A stretch of DNA of 64,000 bases. It comes from Terribacillus sp. DMT04. Lineage in GTDB: Bacteria; Bacillota; Bacilli; Bacillales; Amphibacillaceae. Position numbers and translations under genes: made by a program. The notes beneath the pieces were generated by a model. The model made no database searches and had not been told where the DNA came from. It worked only from the letters and a program-made list of their open reading frames with translations. Positions 36,043 to 46,615 of the stretch are shown one piece after another. Numbering within the stretch: position 1 is the stretch's first letter; each line of letters begins with the position of its first letter. The stretch lies in NCBI RefSeq assembly GCF_019056395.1, contig NZ_CP077639.1, forward strand, positions 1,924,001 to 1,988,000, given 5' to 3'.

Positions 36043-36318
36043 ATGAATTTTATTGTTCACAAGCTTGTTCTGAATAAGCTGCGCAATTTAACCGTTGAAG
36101 AGATCATGGAGCAAAGCCAGGCTTATCAAGTACAGCTTACGCAGCTGCAGGCGTCTCAAATTGTACAATTTTTGCGCCAGAACAAATTAGATCCATTCAA
36201 GGAAGCAGACCGCATGCAAATGTTGAAAGCACTAGCACAGATTACAGATGCCGAAACTGCACAAAAAACGCATCAAATCTTCTTGCAGCTGGCAAAGGAA
36301 CATGGTATTAAATTATAA
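36043..36318 (+). CDS. yqfT: YqfT family protein (DUF2624)
   Basis: The 91-residue helical protein starts MNFIVHKLVLNKLRNLTVEE and ends LQLAKEHGIKL. Size and position next to nfo agree with B. subtilis YqfT (about 85). No function is known. GGAGG precedes the ATG. Confidence 0.78.
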   Translation: MNFIVHKLVLNKLRNLTVEEIMEQSQAYQVQLTQLQASQIVQFLRQNKLDPFKEADRMQMLKALAQITDAETAQKTHQIFLQLAKEHGIKL

Positions 36319-36322
36319 AATA

Positions 36323-36361
36323 AATACCCAGCTGTGAGGATTTAACCTCAAGCTGGGTATT
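36323..36361. terminator. Terminator between yqfT and nfo
   Basis: ATACCCAGCT pairs with AGCTGGGTAT around an inner TGAGG/CCTCA stem. On the minus strand it is followed by TTATTTTAT, so it mainly ends nfo; it can also serve yqfT. Confidence 0.78.
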
Positions 36362-36363
36362 AA

Positions 36364-37251
36364 TTATGCCATGATATGATCTTTTAATTTCGGATTAAAA
36401 CTGTTGTTCATCAGCATATCAATTTCATGCGCATACGGCGCTTTTTTATTTTTCTTGTCTTCTCCAACAAATGGTGTTTCCAATATCTTCGGAACTGTCA
36501 TCAGCTGTTCATGGTGCACGACATAACGAAGCGCATCGTAACCGATATGTCCAAAACCGATGTTTTCATGTCTATCTTTGCGTGCTCCGCATTCATTTTT
36601 GCTATCATTAATGTGCAGAACCTTTAATCGATCCAGACCAATTACTTTGTCGAATTGATTTAGGACACCATCAAAGTCGTTCACAATATCATAGCCAGCA
36701 TCATGCGTATGGCACGTATCAAAGCAAATGGAAAGCTTGTCATTATGATTAACCCCATCAATAATGCGCGCTATTTCTTCAAAGTTGGAACCAACTTCAG
36801 AACCTTTACCAGCCATTGTTTCCAATGCAATTTGAACTTTCTGTTCCGGCTCTAGCACTTCATTTAAGCCTTCAATAATCTTCTGAATGCCAGCTGCTGT
36901 ACCTTCTCCTACGTGAGCGCCTGGATGCAGTACGATCTGTTTCGCTCCGAGTGCTTCTGTGCGCTCAATTTCACTGCGGAGGAAGTTGACACCCAATTCG
37001 AAAGTCTCTGGTTTAATGGAGTTGCCAATATTAATAATATACGGCGCATGAACCACAATATCAGTGATACCATGCTCCTGCATGTGCGCACGGCCCGCTT
37101 CAATATTCAGGTCTTCAATGGCCTTTCTTCTCGTGTTTTGAGGAGCGCCAGTGTAAATCATCATAGCATTAGCGCCATAAGAATGCGCTTCTTCACTTGA
37201 TCCTAACAGCATTTTTTTGCCGCTCATACTTACATGTGATCCGATAATCAT
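36364..37251 (-). CDS. nfo: Endonuclease IV
   Basis: The 295-residue zinc enzyme cuts DNA at abasic sites. Signature motifs are the late [13 protein letters not shown] (near residue 173), [27 protein letters not shown] (in parts, near 210-235) and LETPF near 260. It lies 13 bp after cshB. B. subtilis yqfS/nfo acts in spore DNA repair. Confidence 0.95.
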   Translation of the reverse strand: MIIGSHVSMSGKKMLLGSSEEAHSYGANAMMIYTGAPQNTRRKAIEDLNIEAGRAHMQEHGITDIVVHAPYIINIGNSIKPETFELGVNFLRSEIERTEALGAKQIVLHPGAHVGEGTAAGIQKIIEGLNEVLEPEQKVQIALETMAGKGSEVGSNFEEIARIIDGVNHNDKLSICFDTCHTHDAGYDIVNDFDGVLNQFDKVIGLDRLKVLHINDSKNECGARKDRHENIGFGHIGYDALRYVVHHEQLMTVPKILETPFVGEDKKNKKAPYAHEIDMLMNNSFNPKLKDHIMA

Positions 37252-37264
37252 AATCTCTTTCTCC

Positions 37265-38581
37265 TTACTTCCGCTTAAAACGGTCTTTACGGTCTAACTT
37301 TTTCTTGATTTTATCTTTTTCATATTTCATTTTTCGTTTATAGCCTGGTTTTACCTTTTTCGGTTTACGAACTTGTTTCCATGCTTGGTTTTCGTTGTCG
37401 GATTCCGTTTTCTTACGTGTAACCCGCTCGTTCCATGGCTTTAATTCTTTCCATTCGCCATTGCTGATATCATAGTTTGTGAATTCAAGGCCTTTTTTAT
37501 CAAGTTTCTGGATAAGCTCCAAATCATAATCATGATAAAGGTTAATCGCTGTTCCTTCCAAACCAGCTCGTGCCGTTCTGCCAACACGGTGCACATAGAA
37601 TGGCTCCTCTTTTGGAAGCTGCGCATTGATAACATGGCTGACACCTTTAATATCGATACCGCGTGCTGCCAAGTCTGTCGCAACAAGGTATTGGAAACGA
37701 AGTTCTTGAATGTCGCGAAGCACCCGTTTTCGTTCACGCGGCGTCAGACCGCCATGCAATAGACCGACTTCCAGTCCTTTATCCGTTAATTCAGCAGCTA
37801 ATCGATTGGCTGCATCTTTTCCATTTACAAAAATGATTGCCATATACGGCTGAATTACATCTGCTATTTTCATAATCAATTCGGCTTCGTCACGGTGACG
37901 CATCGGAATTAAGCGGTGCTCCATTGTTTCCGGTGAAAGGTGACCGCCAATTTCAAAGTGCTTCGGATTATCCAGATACTTTTTCAAAAATGGCTGCAGA
38001 CGCTCTGGAATTGTTGCTGAGAACACAAGAAGCTGAACATCTTGATTCATTCGCGCTAAAATTTGATCCACTTCTTTGATGAAACCAAGATCCAGCATTA
38101 AGTCTGCTTCATCGACAACAAAACTGGTAGCAGGATACAAATCAAGTGCCTGCTCTTCCATTAAATCCAAAATACGTCCTGGTGTACCGATAATAATTTG
38201 GGGCTGTGTTTTCAGTTTCTCAATTGACCGTTTTTTATCTGTACCGCCGATAAATAGCTTTGTATGCCAATCGTTCTCTTTTCCAGCAAGTTTAATAAAA
38301 TGACGAGCTTCTTCATAAATTTGAATAGCTAACTCGCGCGTTGGTGCTGTCACTACAAATTGAGCGTTCTGATCCTCTTCTTTCAGTTTGCTGAACAGAG
38401 GAATCAAATAAGAATGTGTTTTACCCGATCCAGTATGTGACTGACCAATAACACTTTCTCCACGCAAAACTGCAGGAATGACTTTCTCTTGAATTGCAGT
38501 TGGTTTGGTAAAGCCTAGTTTATCAATCGCTTCATTGATGACTGGCTGAAGCGCGTATTGTTTAAAATGATGATTTTTCAT
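37265..38581 (-). CDS. cshB: DEAD-box RNA helicase CshB
   Basis: The 438-residue helicase has Q motif GFTKPTAIQ (about 23), motif [11 protein letters not shown] (about 47), motif II DEAD (about 153), motif III SAT and motif [12 protein letters not shown] (about 325). A lysine- and arginine-rich tail follows (from about 390). Position and length identify it as CshB (YqfR), linked in B. subtilis to cold-shock mRNA handling. Confidence 0.94.
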   Translation of the reverse strand: MKNHHFKQYALQPVINEAIDKLGFTKPTAIQEKVIPAVLRGESVIGQSHTGSGKTHSYLIPLFSKLKEEDQNAQFVVTAPTRELAIQIYEEARHFIKLAGKENDWHTKLFIGGTDKKRSIEKLKTQPQIIIGTPGRILDLMEEQALDLYPATSFVVDEADLMLDLGFIKEVDQILARMNQDVQLLVFSATIPERLQPFLKKYLDNPKHFEIGGHLSPETMEHRLIPMRHRDEAELIMKIADVIQPYMAIIFVNGKDAANRLAAELTDKGLEVGLLHGGLTPRERKRVLRDIQELRFQYLVATDLAARGIDIKGVSHVINAQLPKEEPFYVHRVGRTARAGLEGTAINLYHDYDLELIQKLDKKGLEFTNYDISNGEWKELKPWNERVTRKKTESDNENQAWKQVRKPKKVKPGYKRKMKYEKDKIKKKLDRKDRFKRK

Positions 38582-38671
38582 GTGTAACTCCTTTTGGGCA
38601 TTCTCTTACTTCTTTCATTATAGAGGACTTTGTCTTATTTTGCACGATTGCATGCGGATAATAAACAATCT

Positions 38672-38700
38672 TTGTCATATTCTTTAATTGCCTTTATAAT
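38672..38700 (+). promoter_or_regulatory. Promoter of ispH
   Basis: TTGTCA (38672-38677), a 17-bp spacer and a perfect TATAAT (38695-38700) lie 55 bp before the ispH start. Confidence 0.8.
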
Positions 38701-38755
38701 AGAGTAGACCCAGAAATAGATGAACCGTGCAAACGGAGAAGGGGGAAACACACGA

Positions 38756-39703
38756 ATGAACATAATAAAAATAGCACCTCGAGGTTATTGCTACGGTGTG
38801 GTAGATGCTATGGTAATTGCTCAGAATGCCGTGCGGGATGAGAATTTGCCCCGTCCAATCTACATTCTTGGCATGATCGTGCACAATGCGCATGTGACCA
38901 ATGCATTTGAAACGGAAGGTGTCATCACGCTTGATGGGCAAAACCGGATGGAGCTTTTAGAACAAATAGAAAGCGGTACGGTTGTATTTACCGCTCATGG
39001 TGTTTCACCTGAAGTAAAACAACGCGCGCATGAAAAAGGTTTGACTGTCTTGGATGCTACTTGCCCGGACGTAACTCGCACACATGACCTAATTCGCGAA
39101 AGAGTAGCGGAAGGATATGAAGTTGTCTACATCGGTAAAAAAGGTCACCCGGAGCCTGAAGGCGCTGTAGGCGTTGCACCTGGCAAGGTTCACCTTGTGC
39201 AAACCGAAGAAGACGTACAAGCACTTGAACTCGATGCAGACAAGCTAATCGTTACGAATCAAACGACAATGAGTCAATGGGACGTATACGATGTCATGCA
39301 GCTTGTAAAAGAGAAATTCCCGCAAACAGAGATGATTCAAGAGATCTGTATGGCAACACAAGTACGTCAAGAAGCTGTTGCTGAGCAGGCAAAAGAAGCT
39401 GACCTCACTTTAGTTGTCGGCGATCCGCGAAGCAATAACTCCAACCGTCTTGCCCAAGTATCAGAAGAAGTTGCTGGTACAAAGGCTTATCGTATTGAAG
39501 ACCTTTCTCAGTTGAAACTGGAATGGTTAGAAGGCGTTGAAACAGTTGCCATCACAGCAGGTGCTTCTACTCCTACTCCGGTAACAAAAGAAGTTATTAA
39601 CTTTATTGAAAAATTTGATCCAGCTAATTTGGAAGATGTAAAATTAGAGTTCAGTGTTGACCCGAAAAAGATACTTCCAAAAGTAAAAGTGAAAAAAGCA
39701 TAA
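38756..39703 (+). CDS. ispH: 4-hydroxy-3-methylbut-2-enyl diphosphate reductase
   Basis: The 315-residue enzyme reduces HMBPP to IPP and DMAPP. Cluster cysteines are C12 (GYCYGVVDA), one in DATCPDVT and one in [10 protein letters not shown]. The HGVS and NNSNRL substrate-binding motifs are present. I start at [10 protein letters not shown] (38756) rather than 12 codons upstream because AAGGGGG lies just before it and family members begin here. Confidence 0.95.
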   Translation: MNIIKIAPRGYCYGVVDAMVIAQNAVRDENLPRPIYILGMIVHNAHVTNAFETEGVITLDGQNRMELLEQIESGTVVFTAHGVSPEVKQRAHEKGLTVLDATCPDVTRTHDLIRERVAEGYEVVYIGKKGHPEPEGAVGVAPGKVHLVQTEEDVQALELDADKLIVTNQTTMSQWDVYDVMQLVKEKFPQTEMIQEICMATQVRQEAVAEQAKEADLTLVVGDPRSNNSNRLAQVSEEVAGTKAYRIEDLSQLKLEWLEGVETVAITAGASTPTPVTKEVINFIEKFDPANLEDVKLEFSVDPKKILPKVKVKKA

Positions 39704-39737
39704 AAAGACCGAGTCCAGCTGGACTCGGTCTTTTTAT
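39702..39737. terminator. Bidirectional terminator, ispH and yqfO
   Basis: AAAAAGACCGAGTCC pairs perfectly with GGACTCGGTCTTTTT around a tight AGCT loop, between convergent genes. Confidence 0.88.
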
Positions 39738-40843
39738 ATACATTGAAATGGATTCGTATCTGTTTCCGAAACATGTACTGCTACATCACTGAACGCAGTT
39801 TGAACGTAATCAGCTACCTTTTTCTTCATAATCTGTTCCGCATAGTGGCCTGGGTCGATTAGCTTCAAGCCCGCTTCCACAGCATCCTGTGTTTCATGGA
39901 AGATTAAATCGCCTGTGATGTAAACATCAGCCTGCTGCAGCGCCTGATCAACGTAATCTCTGCCGCTGCCGCCAAGAATTGCAACCGTCTCTACCGTGGC
40001 CGATGCATCTCCTGCAAAGCGAACATGTGGGACGTTATACCGCTGTTTTACGTGTGACGCTAAATCCTTCAGCGTTGTAGGTGCAGGCAGTTCGCCGACA
40101 CGCCCTAACCCAAAAGGTTTACCTTTTTTCTCGTCTGCAAATATATCGTAAGCCACTTCTTCGTATGGATGAGCAGCAATCATTGCTTTCACCGCTTGGT
40201 TTACATGCTTACTTGGAACAAGCACTTCAATGCGTACTTCTTCTACTTTTTCCAACTTGCCAGCTTCTCCAATAAAAGGCTGCGCCTCTGCATTAGGCTG
40301 AAAGTAACTATTCCCTTGTGAAACAAAGGTTACTTTCTCATAGTTGCCAATGTTACCCGCACCGTTTGTATGCAGGGCATCTTTTACTACTTGTTCGTGT
40401 GTAGCGGGAACAAAAACGACTACCTTTTTATAAGTGTCATGTCCTTCAGGGAGAAACACGCGAACCTCTTTCAAATCTAGGGCATCTGCCATTAAGTCAT
40501 TAACGCCGCCTTCTACAATATCCAAATTCGTGTGCGCTGCATATACTGTAATATCATGCTGCATCAGTTTCTTTACTACGCGCCCTTTTGGTGCAGTGGT
40601 GTCCAGTTTTTTGGGAGCTGCAAATAAAAGCGGGTGGTGCGCGATAATAAGATTTGCGCCTAGTTGGATTGCTTCGTCCACTACTGCTTCGGTTACATCA
40701 AGAGTCGTTAGTACCCCTGTCACCTCTTGATGCAGCTCTCCAACCTGCAAACCAACGTTATCCCACTTATAAGCCAACGATGGCGGACACCAAGACTCAA
40801 AATGCGTCACCACATCCGCTATACGTAATCGCTTATCAGTCAT
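39734..40843 (-). CDS. yqfO: Nif3-like dinuclear metal protein YqfO
   Basis: The 369-residue protein has the Nif3/GTP-cyclohydrolase I type 2-like fold split by a PII/CutA-like insert (about 135-235). Metal ligands are visible in LIIAHHPLLF near residue 65, TNLD, and HYAEQ near the C-terminus; the family binds two metals. Its function is uncertain. The start at MTDKRLRIAD follows GAGGAGG and overlaps trmK by 8 bp. Length matches B. subtilis YqfO (about 373). Confidence 0.92.
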   Translation of the reverse strand: MTDKRLRIADVVTHFESWCPPSLAYKWDNVGLQVGELHQEVTGVLTTLDVTEAVVDEAIQLGANLIIAHHPLLFAAPKKLDTTAPKGRVVKKLMQHDITVYAAHTNLDIVEGGVNDLMADALDLKEVRVFLPEGHDTYKKVVVFVPATHEQVVKDALHTNGAGNIGNYEKVTFVSQGNSYFQPNAEAQPFIGEAGKLEKVEEVRIEVLVPSKHVNQAVKAMIAAHPYEEVAYDIFADEKKGKPFGLGRVGELPAPTTLKDLASHVKQRYNVPHVRFAGDASATVETVAILGGSGRDYVDQALQQADVYITGDLIFHETQDAVEAGLKLIDPGHYAEQIMKKKVADYVQTAFSDVAVHVSETDTNPFQCI

Positions 40844-41546
40844 CCAATTCCTCCTCAAGCCATATAAGTTCGGTTTTGAAAGATGCCAGTTTTGCTTCAT
40901 CGACTTGCTGTGCGCGCTGCATATTTGCAACGTTTCGCTCTAGCTTTCGTTTGTATTCTTGCCACTTAGCTCGGAAAGCTGCATTTTTCTCTTGCAGCAG
41001 CTGTGGACCAAATAAGAGCTGCTTATCACGGATGATCGCGTCTTCATCATACAGTTCCTTACCCGCTCGTACGGCCACCAACACTTCGTAAATATGTCCA
41101 GCTTCTTCTAGGATTTCTTCTGTTTGCAAGACGAATCCATTTGCTAGGAACCATTTGCGTAATACTCTGGCGTCTATATTAGGCTGTACAATTAGCTGTT
41201 CTACTTGGCCAAGCTTATCCTTACCTTGCTCTAATATAGAGGCAATCAGCGGTCCGCCCATCCCAGCGATTACAACTTGCTTCACTTCATTCGGCTCTAC
41301 GACTGCAAGTCCGTCTCCTTTACGCACCTCAATTCGATCGGTTAACCCCTGTAGCTTTACCTGCTTTTCGGCACTCTTGTATGGGCCATGGTTGATTTCA
41401 CCAGCAATTGCACGGCTGGATGGATCCTGCAGGCACACATAGCAAGGCAAATAGGCATGATCAGAGCCAACATCGACAAAATGCGCCGATTCTGGCAAAT
41501 GTGCTGCAACCGCTGTAAGCCGCTCTGACAACGATAAAACGTTCAT
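40836..41546 (-). CDS. trmK: tRNA (adenine(22)-N(1))-methyltransferase TrmK
   Basis: The 236-residue Rossmann-fold methyltransferase methylates A22 in bacterial tRNAs. The SAM motif FVDVGSDHAYLP is near residue 25 and the catalytic-region motif VIAGMGGPLIASIL near 87; a C-terminal coiled-coil follows (from about 180). ATG at 41546 follows AAAGGAG. It is coupled to yqfO as in other Bacillus. Confidence 0.93.
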   Translation of the reverse strand: MNVLSLSERLTAVAAHLPESAHFVDVGSDHAYLPCYVCLQDPSSRAIAGEINHGPYKSAEKQVKLQGLTDRIEVRKGDGLAVVEPNEVKQVVIAGMGGPLIASILEQGKDKLGQVEQLIVQPNIDARVLRKWFLANGFVLQTEEILEEAGHIYEVLVAVRAGKELYDEDAIIRDKQLLFGPQLLQEKNAAFRAKWQEYKRKLERNVANMQRAQQVDEAKLASFKTELIWLEEELDD

Positions 41547-41649
41547 TATGTCCAACTCCTTTGTCACATATACGTGTTTTTTGTAATATATCCTCTTATA
41601 CTTTTTCCCGCGGTAATTTGCAATCGACTATCAGATTCTGTAAAATATA

Positions 41650-41718
41650 TGTATCCCAAGGCAATAAGAAAGCCCAGCCATATGCGGTTAAAAACGCATA
41701 ACAGCTGAGCGCAGCCTT
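41650..41718 (-). terminator. Terminator of rpoD
   Basis: On the minus strand GCTCAGC…TATGCG pairs with CGCATA…GGCTGGGC (a small bulge in the stem) around a TTTTTAAC loop and is followed by TTTCTTATT. It follows the rpoD stop. Confidence 0.65.
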
Positions 41719-41719
41719 C

Positions 41720-42841
41720 TTATTCTAGGAAATCTTTCAACCGCTTGCTTCGGCTTGGATGACGAAGCTTACGAAGTGCTTTCGCTTCAATCTGACGAAT
41801 ACGCTCTCTAGTAACGCCGAACACTCTGCCGACTTCTTCCAGTGTTCTCGTTCTGCCATCGTCTAAACCGAAACGAAGGCGAAGAACGTTCTCTTCTCGG
41901 TCCGTTAACGTATCCAATACATCTTCCAGCTGTTCTTTCAGCAATTCATATGCTGCATGGTCAGAAGGAGAAGTTGCTTCTTGGTCTTCAATGAAATCAC
42001 CAAGATGGGAATCGTCTTCTTCACCGATTGGCGTTTCGAGTGAAACTGGTTCTTGCGCAATCTTAAGGATTTCTCTTACTTTTTCAGGTGTAAGTTCCAT
42101 TTCTTCACCGATTTCTTCTGGAGAAGGTTCACGGCCTAAATCCTGCAATAGCTGACGCTGCACGCGGATTAGCTTGTTGATTGTCTCCACCATGTGTACC
42201 GGAATACGAATCGTACGAGCTTGGTCCGCAATGGCACGCGTAATAGCTTGTCGAATCCACCATGTTGCATACGTACTGAATTTGAAACCTTTACGATAGT
42301 CAAATTTTTCTACCGCTTTAATTAGTCCCATGTTACCTTCCTGGATTAAATCCAAGAACAGCATACCGCGACCAACATAACGTTTTGCAATACTAACGAC
42401 TAGTCGCAAGTTGGCTTCCGCCAAACGGCGTTTCGCCATCTCATCTCCGGCTTCAATTCGTTCAGCGAGTGCAATCTCCTCTTTCGCTGACAAAAGATCC
42501 ACGCGGCCGATTTCTTTCAAATACATACGAACAGGATCATTAATCTTAATACCAAGCGGCACACTAAGATCATTCAGATCAAATTCTTCTTCTTTTGCTA
42601 TTTGCTTCATATTAGGGTCTTGGTCAGATTCTCCGATTACTTCTACACCTTGTTCGTTCAAGTGTTCGTAAATCTCATCCATCTGATCGGAATCCAATTC
42701 AAAGTTCGCCAAACGCTCACTTACCTCTTCATAAGCGAGAACTCCGCGCTTCTTACCCATTTCAACAAGGAGATCTCTTGCTTGCTCCAATGTCATTTCA
42801 GTCTCATTCACTTTAGAACCTGCTGGCTTATTCTCTGCCAT
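41720..42841 (-). CDS. rpoD: RNA polymerase primary sigma factor SigA
   Basis: The 373-residue sigma factor has region 1.1 at the N-terminus, region 1.2 [13 protein letters not shown], region 2 ([36 protein letters not shown]), region 3 and region 4 with the -35-reading helix [18 protein letters not shown]. It directs vegetative transcription. The start at MAENKPAG follows AAGGAGGAGG. It is last in yqxD-dnaG-rpoD. Confidence 0.97.
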   Translation of the reverse strand: MAENKPAGSKVNETEMTLEQARDLLVEMGKKRGVLAYEEVSERLANFELDSDQMDEIYEHLNEQGVEVIGESDQDPNMKQIAKEEEFDLNDLSVPLGIKINDPVRMYLKEIGRVDLLSAKEEIALAERIEAGDEMAKRRLAEANLRLVVSIAKRYVGRGMLFLDLIQEGNMGLIKAVEKFDYRKGFKFSTYATWWIRQAITRAIADQARTIRIPVHMVETINKLIRVQRQLLQDLGREPSPEEIGEEMELTPEKVREILKIAQEPVSLETPIGEEDDSHLGDFIEDQEATSPSDHAAYELLKEQLEDVLDTLTDREENVLRLRFGLDDGRTRTLEEVGRVFGVTRERIRQIEAKALRKLRHPSRSKRLKDFLE

Positions 42842-42880
42842 TAGTCCTCCTCCTTCCAAAACATCAAAAGCTATCTATTA

Positions 42881-44704
42881 TTACAGAGAACTTTTTAAAG
42901 TTCTACGTATTTCCATGATCTTCATGGCTATTTGAGCTGCCCGTATCGGGTCATTCTCTTGTTCCGCCTGCCGCTGTTCGGCAAGCAGTTGGCCAATATC
43001 TGTTTTATTAACCTGTTCGCGCTTAATCGTACGAATATAATCACTAATTTCCTGGTCACTTACATCTTCGGTCACCGGCAGCATAGCTGTCTGGATAACC
43101 AGCTGCTGCAAGCTTGGATCTTCCAATGTTGAAACGAACTGACTGACATCCGCTTCATTGCCTTCTTCATAAAAAGCATACAGATGTGTGACAATTACTT
43201 GAAACTGATCGGTTATGAAAGAAGCGCCAACTTCTTCTTGCACCTTATCTGCAATTGTCGCTGTTCTAAGCATATGCGCCAACAGCTGTTTTTCTGCCGC
43301 TTGAAATGCAGATGGCATTTTTTTTTCATAATGACGCGATTTCTGCTTCGCTGCCGGAGTAGCCTCCGGAATGCTCACTTGCTTTTTCGCAGCACGTTTT
43401 CGGAGCCGCGGCTCCAAATCAGAGGCGAGCGTCTCCAGGGATAGATCCATTGCATGAGAAAGCTCCCGCAAATAGTGTTCCCTTTCTACAGAGCTTTCAA
43501 TCTGCGCAATCTCATCCAACACTTTTTCTACATACTGGAGACGATCTCCTTCTACCGCTAAGTTGAAGTCCTGTTTCAAATATTGCATCATAAAGGACGT
43601 CGCCGTCAGTCCGGCCTCAATAATGGAGCGTTTAAATTTCTCTGCTCCATGCTCACGAATATAATCATCAGGGTCAAGCCCGTCTCGAAGCATGGCGACG
43701 CGCACATGATTGCCTGTCTTTTTTAGGATTTGCAGCGCTCTGTAAGACGCTTCAAACCCTGCCTTATCACCGTCGTAGCAAATGACAACTTGCTCAGCAT
43801 ATCGTTTCAAAAGCCGTGCCTGCGTTTCAGTAAGAGAAGTACCGAGCGTTGCCACTCCATTCCGTACGCCAGCTTGGTGAGCGGCAATCACGTCATTATA
43901 GCCTTCAAATACGACAACTTGTCCAGTTTTGCGAATTTCACTCCGAGCCAAATCAAAATTGAACAGCATTCTTCCTTTTTGGAAAAGATCGCTCTCCGCA
44001 CTATTCAAGTACTTTGGTTCTTGTCCATCTCCCAAAGTACGTCCGCCGAACCCGACTGTTTTCCCGAGATGATTCCGAATTGGGAAAATAACTCTCCCGC
44101 GAAAGCGATCTTGAGGGTTGCCTTCTTTATCGGTTGAGAACAGACCGGTATGAAGCAAATCATGCGGCTTGTACCCTTTCCCATCGAGGAATTTCACCGT
44201 AAAGTCTCGGCTGTTCGGAGCAAAACCAAGCTTAAACGTGTCAATTGTTTCCTCCGTTAACCCTCGGCCGAGCAAGTATTCATAACCAGACTTACCTTCT
44301 TTTGTATTGCGAAGCAAGTTATGATAAAGTTTTACAACCCATTCATTCGCTTCTAAGGCTGTTTGTTCTTCACGAGAGGTCCCGCTATCCTGCTGTTGTA
44401 CCACATGGTCTGGAATTTCTGTTCCGCTTCTTTGTGCAAGCTGCTGAACAGCTTGTGAAAAGGAAAGACCTTGCAGTTCCATTAGGAAAGTGAACACATT
44501 CCCGCCTTTACCGCACCCAAAACAATGGAAAATCTGCTTTTCTTGTGTAACGGAAAAAGATGGGGATTTCTCCCCGTGAAAAGGACACAAACCAAAGTAG
44601 TTACGGCCTTGTTTTTTCAATTGAACATGCTCGCCGACAATGTCGACAATATCATTCGTTTTACGGACTGTTTCCACAAACTCCTCTGGTATTGTACCAG
44701 CCAT
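42881..44704 (-). CDS. dnaG: DNA primase
   Basis: The 607-residue primase makes RNA primers for replication. The CHC2 zinc finger has C40, H43, C61 and C64. The toprim core carries FEGYNDVIAA near 265 and ICYDGDKAG near 308. The C-terminal domain (from about 450) binds the DnaB-type helicase. It is followed 39 bp later by rpoD. Confidence 0.96.
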   Translation of the reverse strand: MAGTIPEEFVETVRKTNDIVDIVGEHVQLKKQGRNYFGLCPFHGEKSPSFSVTQEKQIFHCFGCGKGGNVFTFLMELQGLSFSQAVQQLAQRSGTEIPDHVVQQQDSGTSREEQTALEANEWVVKLYHNLLRNTKEGKSGYEYLLGRGLTEETIDTFKLGFAPNSRDFTVKFLDGKGYKPHDLLHTGLFSTDKEGNPQDRFRGRVIFPIRNHLGKTVGFGGRTLGDGQEPKYLNSAESDLFQKGRMLFNFDLARSEIRKTGQVVVFEGYNDVIAAHQAGVRNGVATLGTSLTETQARLLKRYAEQVVICYDGDKAGFEASYRALQILKKTGNHVRVAMLRDGLDPDDYIREHGAEKFKRSIIEAGLTATSFMMQYLKQDFNLAVEGDRLQYVEKVLDEIAQIESSVEREHYLRELSHAMDLSLETLASDLEPRLRKRAAKKQVSIPEATPAAKQKSRHYEKKMPSAFQAAEKQLLAHMLRTATIADKVQEEVGASFITDQFQVIVTHLYAFYEEGNEADVSQFVSTLEDPSLQQLVIQTAMLPVTEDVSDQEISDYIRTIKREQVNKTDIGQLLAEQRQAEQENDPIRAAQIAMKIMEIRRTLKSSL

Positions 44705-44727
44705 CTCACATCACCAACTTATATAAT

Positions 44728-45198
44728 TCAACAACGCTCGTCGAATTCCTGCATTTTTCGACAATATGACGAAAAAAAATCAAGAAATCTTTGTTTATCT
44801 GCTGCTGTAAGCTTGGAAGGTCCTTTTATCCGTTTGCCTTGCCGCTGGTTTTGGATTCGCATATGCTTTCGCAAAAGTATCTCATCTGCATCTGCATCCG
44901 TTATCTGCTCACCGCGCGGTGTAATAACTGTTACATCCTTGGCAGTAAGCAAGGTAGCCAGGGCAAGATCCTGCGTTATCACACATGCACCAGGGCGAAC
45001 GCGATTTAAGATATACCAATCCACTGCCTGGTCCATTGGATCAAGCACGATCCAATTTTCATCAGATTCACCGCTCAAATGATTGATTGTTGTTACGAAA
45101 CGTACGGGGACGTGATAGGCTGCACATGTGGAGATAATCTCCTGTTTAACAGGACAGCTATCCGCATCCACATAAACAAAAGGCTTATGCAATTTCAT
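44728..45198 (-). CDS. yqxD: YaiI/YqxD family protein (DUF188)
   Basis: The 156-residue protein has a PIN/NYN-like fold with the family start FVYVDADSCPVKQEI, plus VITQDLALA and VITPRGEQI. A nuclease role is suspected from the fold but not shown. It heads the dnaG-rpoD operon as in B. subtilis. Its ribosome binding site is weak (GTGAG). Confidence 0.88.
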   Translation of the reverse strand: MKLHKPFVYVDADSCPVKQEIISTCAAYHVPVRFVTTINHLSGESDENWIVLDPMDQAVDWYILNRVRPGACVITQDLALATLLTAKDVTVITPRGEQITDADADEILLRKHMRIQNQRQGKRIKGPSKLTAADKQRFLDFFSSYCRKMQEFDERC

Positions 45199-45368
45199 GA
45201 CTCACTAATTCTACAATAAATTGCGGAATCCTTCCTTTTTCGTAAAATTTTTATAAAGCTTTTTAACACAAGCGTTGCCATTTATACGTAAATCATACTA
45301 ACAACATTTTTTCACAAAAATCAATTATAATACAAACTAATTAAAATTACCATCATTTTAACTAATTA
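45199..45368. other. AT-rich intergenic region upstream of yqxD
   Basis: It separates the acyltransferase from the yqxD-dnaG-rpoD operon. Several -10-like boxes are seen on the minus strand (for example TAGAAT close to the gene), but no pair with a good -35 and spacing. I see no clear terminator for the acyltransferase gene. Confidence 0.4.
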
Positions 45369-46469
45369 TCAAGATGCTTTATCCTGCTCGTTCTGCTTGC
45401 TCCGCCTCGGTAATTTTCCAAAAAAAAGTGCCGAATACGGAACAAAGCGGTGAAATAGGTAGATAATAATAAAGCAGGTTCCCATCGTAAGCAGATAACG
45501 CAGCAAAATCTGTACGTGAAAAAGATAGTTGCTGTACGCTGGTATACTTCTTGATACATAATCTAATACAAGCGGATGCAATAAGTAAAACCCGAAGGAA
45601 TAACTCGCGACTTGCTGTAATTTTGACATTGCTGAAACGGAAAGAATGTCAGACAGTGTCTCTGCCAGCCTAAAGATTCCATAGCATCCCGCTGCCAAGA
45701 AAATATAGTTCACTGTTTCATACGGAATATTGTCCCATTCCATTTTATTAAGTGTTCCGGCATGATAATAGTATATTGCGATAGCAGAACCTGCTAATAA
45801 GCTGACAGATAGCCAGCCTGCTGTTGTCCAGCTGCGGCTTTTCGCTCTTTCCCTATCATAGTGGAGCCCAATCCAACCGCCAAGAAGAAGCGTGCCCATA
45901 AGCTGAAGAAACAGTGGAAATGGACTGACAGGATAATATGTTGTAAGAGCAATATAGCCAAGCTGCAAGAAACATCCAAAAACAAACATGTATTTTCGAA
46001 AGAAAGCCACCTTGTGATCCAGCCAAATGAACAGCGGCAGCACCAGATAAATTTGAACGATTAGAAAGATAAAATGCAGCTGATAATAGCTTTCGCCAAA
46101 AAAGATACGTTTAGCGACAGCTGCCGGATTTAAATCTCCGAAACCAAGCATCACTTTATGCAGCTCATAAACAAGTGCCCAAATAATGTAAGGAATCAGT
46201 ATAAAGCTAACCCGCTTCTTATAATAATCTTTCCATAATTTCTTCGTTAGTGTCTTATGCTTGTATTGATAAAAGAAGACCAATCCAGTGATTGCGATAA
46301 ATAAACCTGCTTCGATCCGGATAATTCGGTTAAAGAAGTGGTACTTTTCATATGCATCACCTGCAAACGGCAATACACTCGCATAGGCACCCGTAACGTG
46401 AACAAGTACGACGAGTGACATTGCTAACAGCCGCATTAAGTAAATGGATTGAATCTGTTGTTTTTTCAT
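45369..46469 (-). CDS. Acyltransferase 3 family membrane protein
   Basis: The 366-residue protein has about ten membrane helices and the acyltransferase-3 start YLMRLLAMSLVVLVHVTG, with the conserved R and H in helix 1. Other motifs are KRVSFILIPYIIW and YSFGFYLLHPLVLDY. Such enzymes O-acylate polysaccharides, teichoic acids or peptidoglycan; no SGNH domain is present, so it is closer to IcaC/WecH-type than OatA-type. It lies inside the otherwise conserved yqfL-yqxD junction, with its own upstream terminator, so it looks inserted. The substrate is unknown. Confidence 0.82.
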   Translation of the reverse strand: MKKQQIQSIYLMRLLAMSLVVLVHVTGAYASVLPFAGDAYEKYHFFNRIIRIEAGLFIAITGLVFFYQYKHKTLTKKLWKDYYKKRVSFILIPYIIWALVYELHKVMLGFGDLNPAAVAKRIFFGESYYQLHFIFLIVQIYLVLPLFIWLDHKVAFFRKYMFVFGCFLQLGYIALTTYYPVSPFPLFLQLMGTLLLGGWIGLHYDRERAKSRSWTTAGWLSVSLLAGSAIAIYYYHAGTLNKMEWDNIPYETVNYIFLAAGCYGIFRLAETLSDILSVSAMSKLQQVASYSFGFYLLHPLVLDYVSRSIPAYSNYLFHVQILLRYLLTMGTCFIIIYLFHRFVPYSALFFGKLPRRSKQNEQDKAS

Positions 46470-46502
46470 GTTTGGGTCTCCTCACCAAGCGCGTTTACGA
46501 AA

Positions 46503-46540
46503 AAGAAAAGGTAACAACAGCCTGCCTGTCGTTACCTCTT
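46503..46540 (-). terminator. Terminator of yqfL
   Basis: AGGTAACGACAG pairs with CTGTTGTTACCT (one mismatch) around 5 bases, then TTTCTTTTTC on the minus strand. It separates yqfL from the acyltransferase. Confidence 0.83.
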
Positions 46541-46615
46541 CTGTTGGTATCATAAAATTCGAGCTAGGTACCGTCAACACGAATTACAAAATCTTAACAA
46601 TAACTTTATTGGTTC

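Noticed and set aside
43730-44137. Long plus-strand frames antisense to dnaG, and similar long antisense frames over glcK, pstC, floA and ispG
   Set aside because: They mirror real, well-identified genes and lack start signals and family resemblance.
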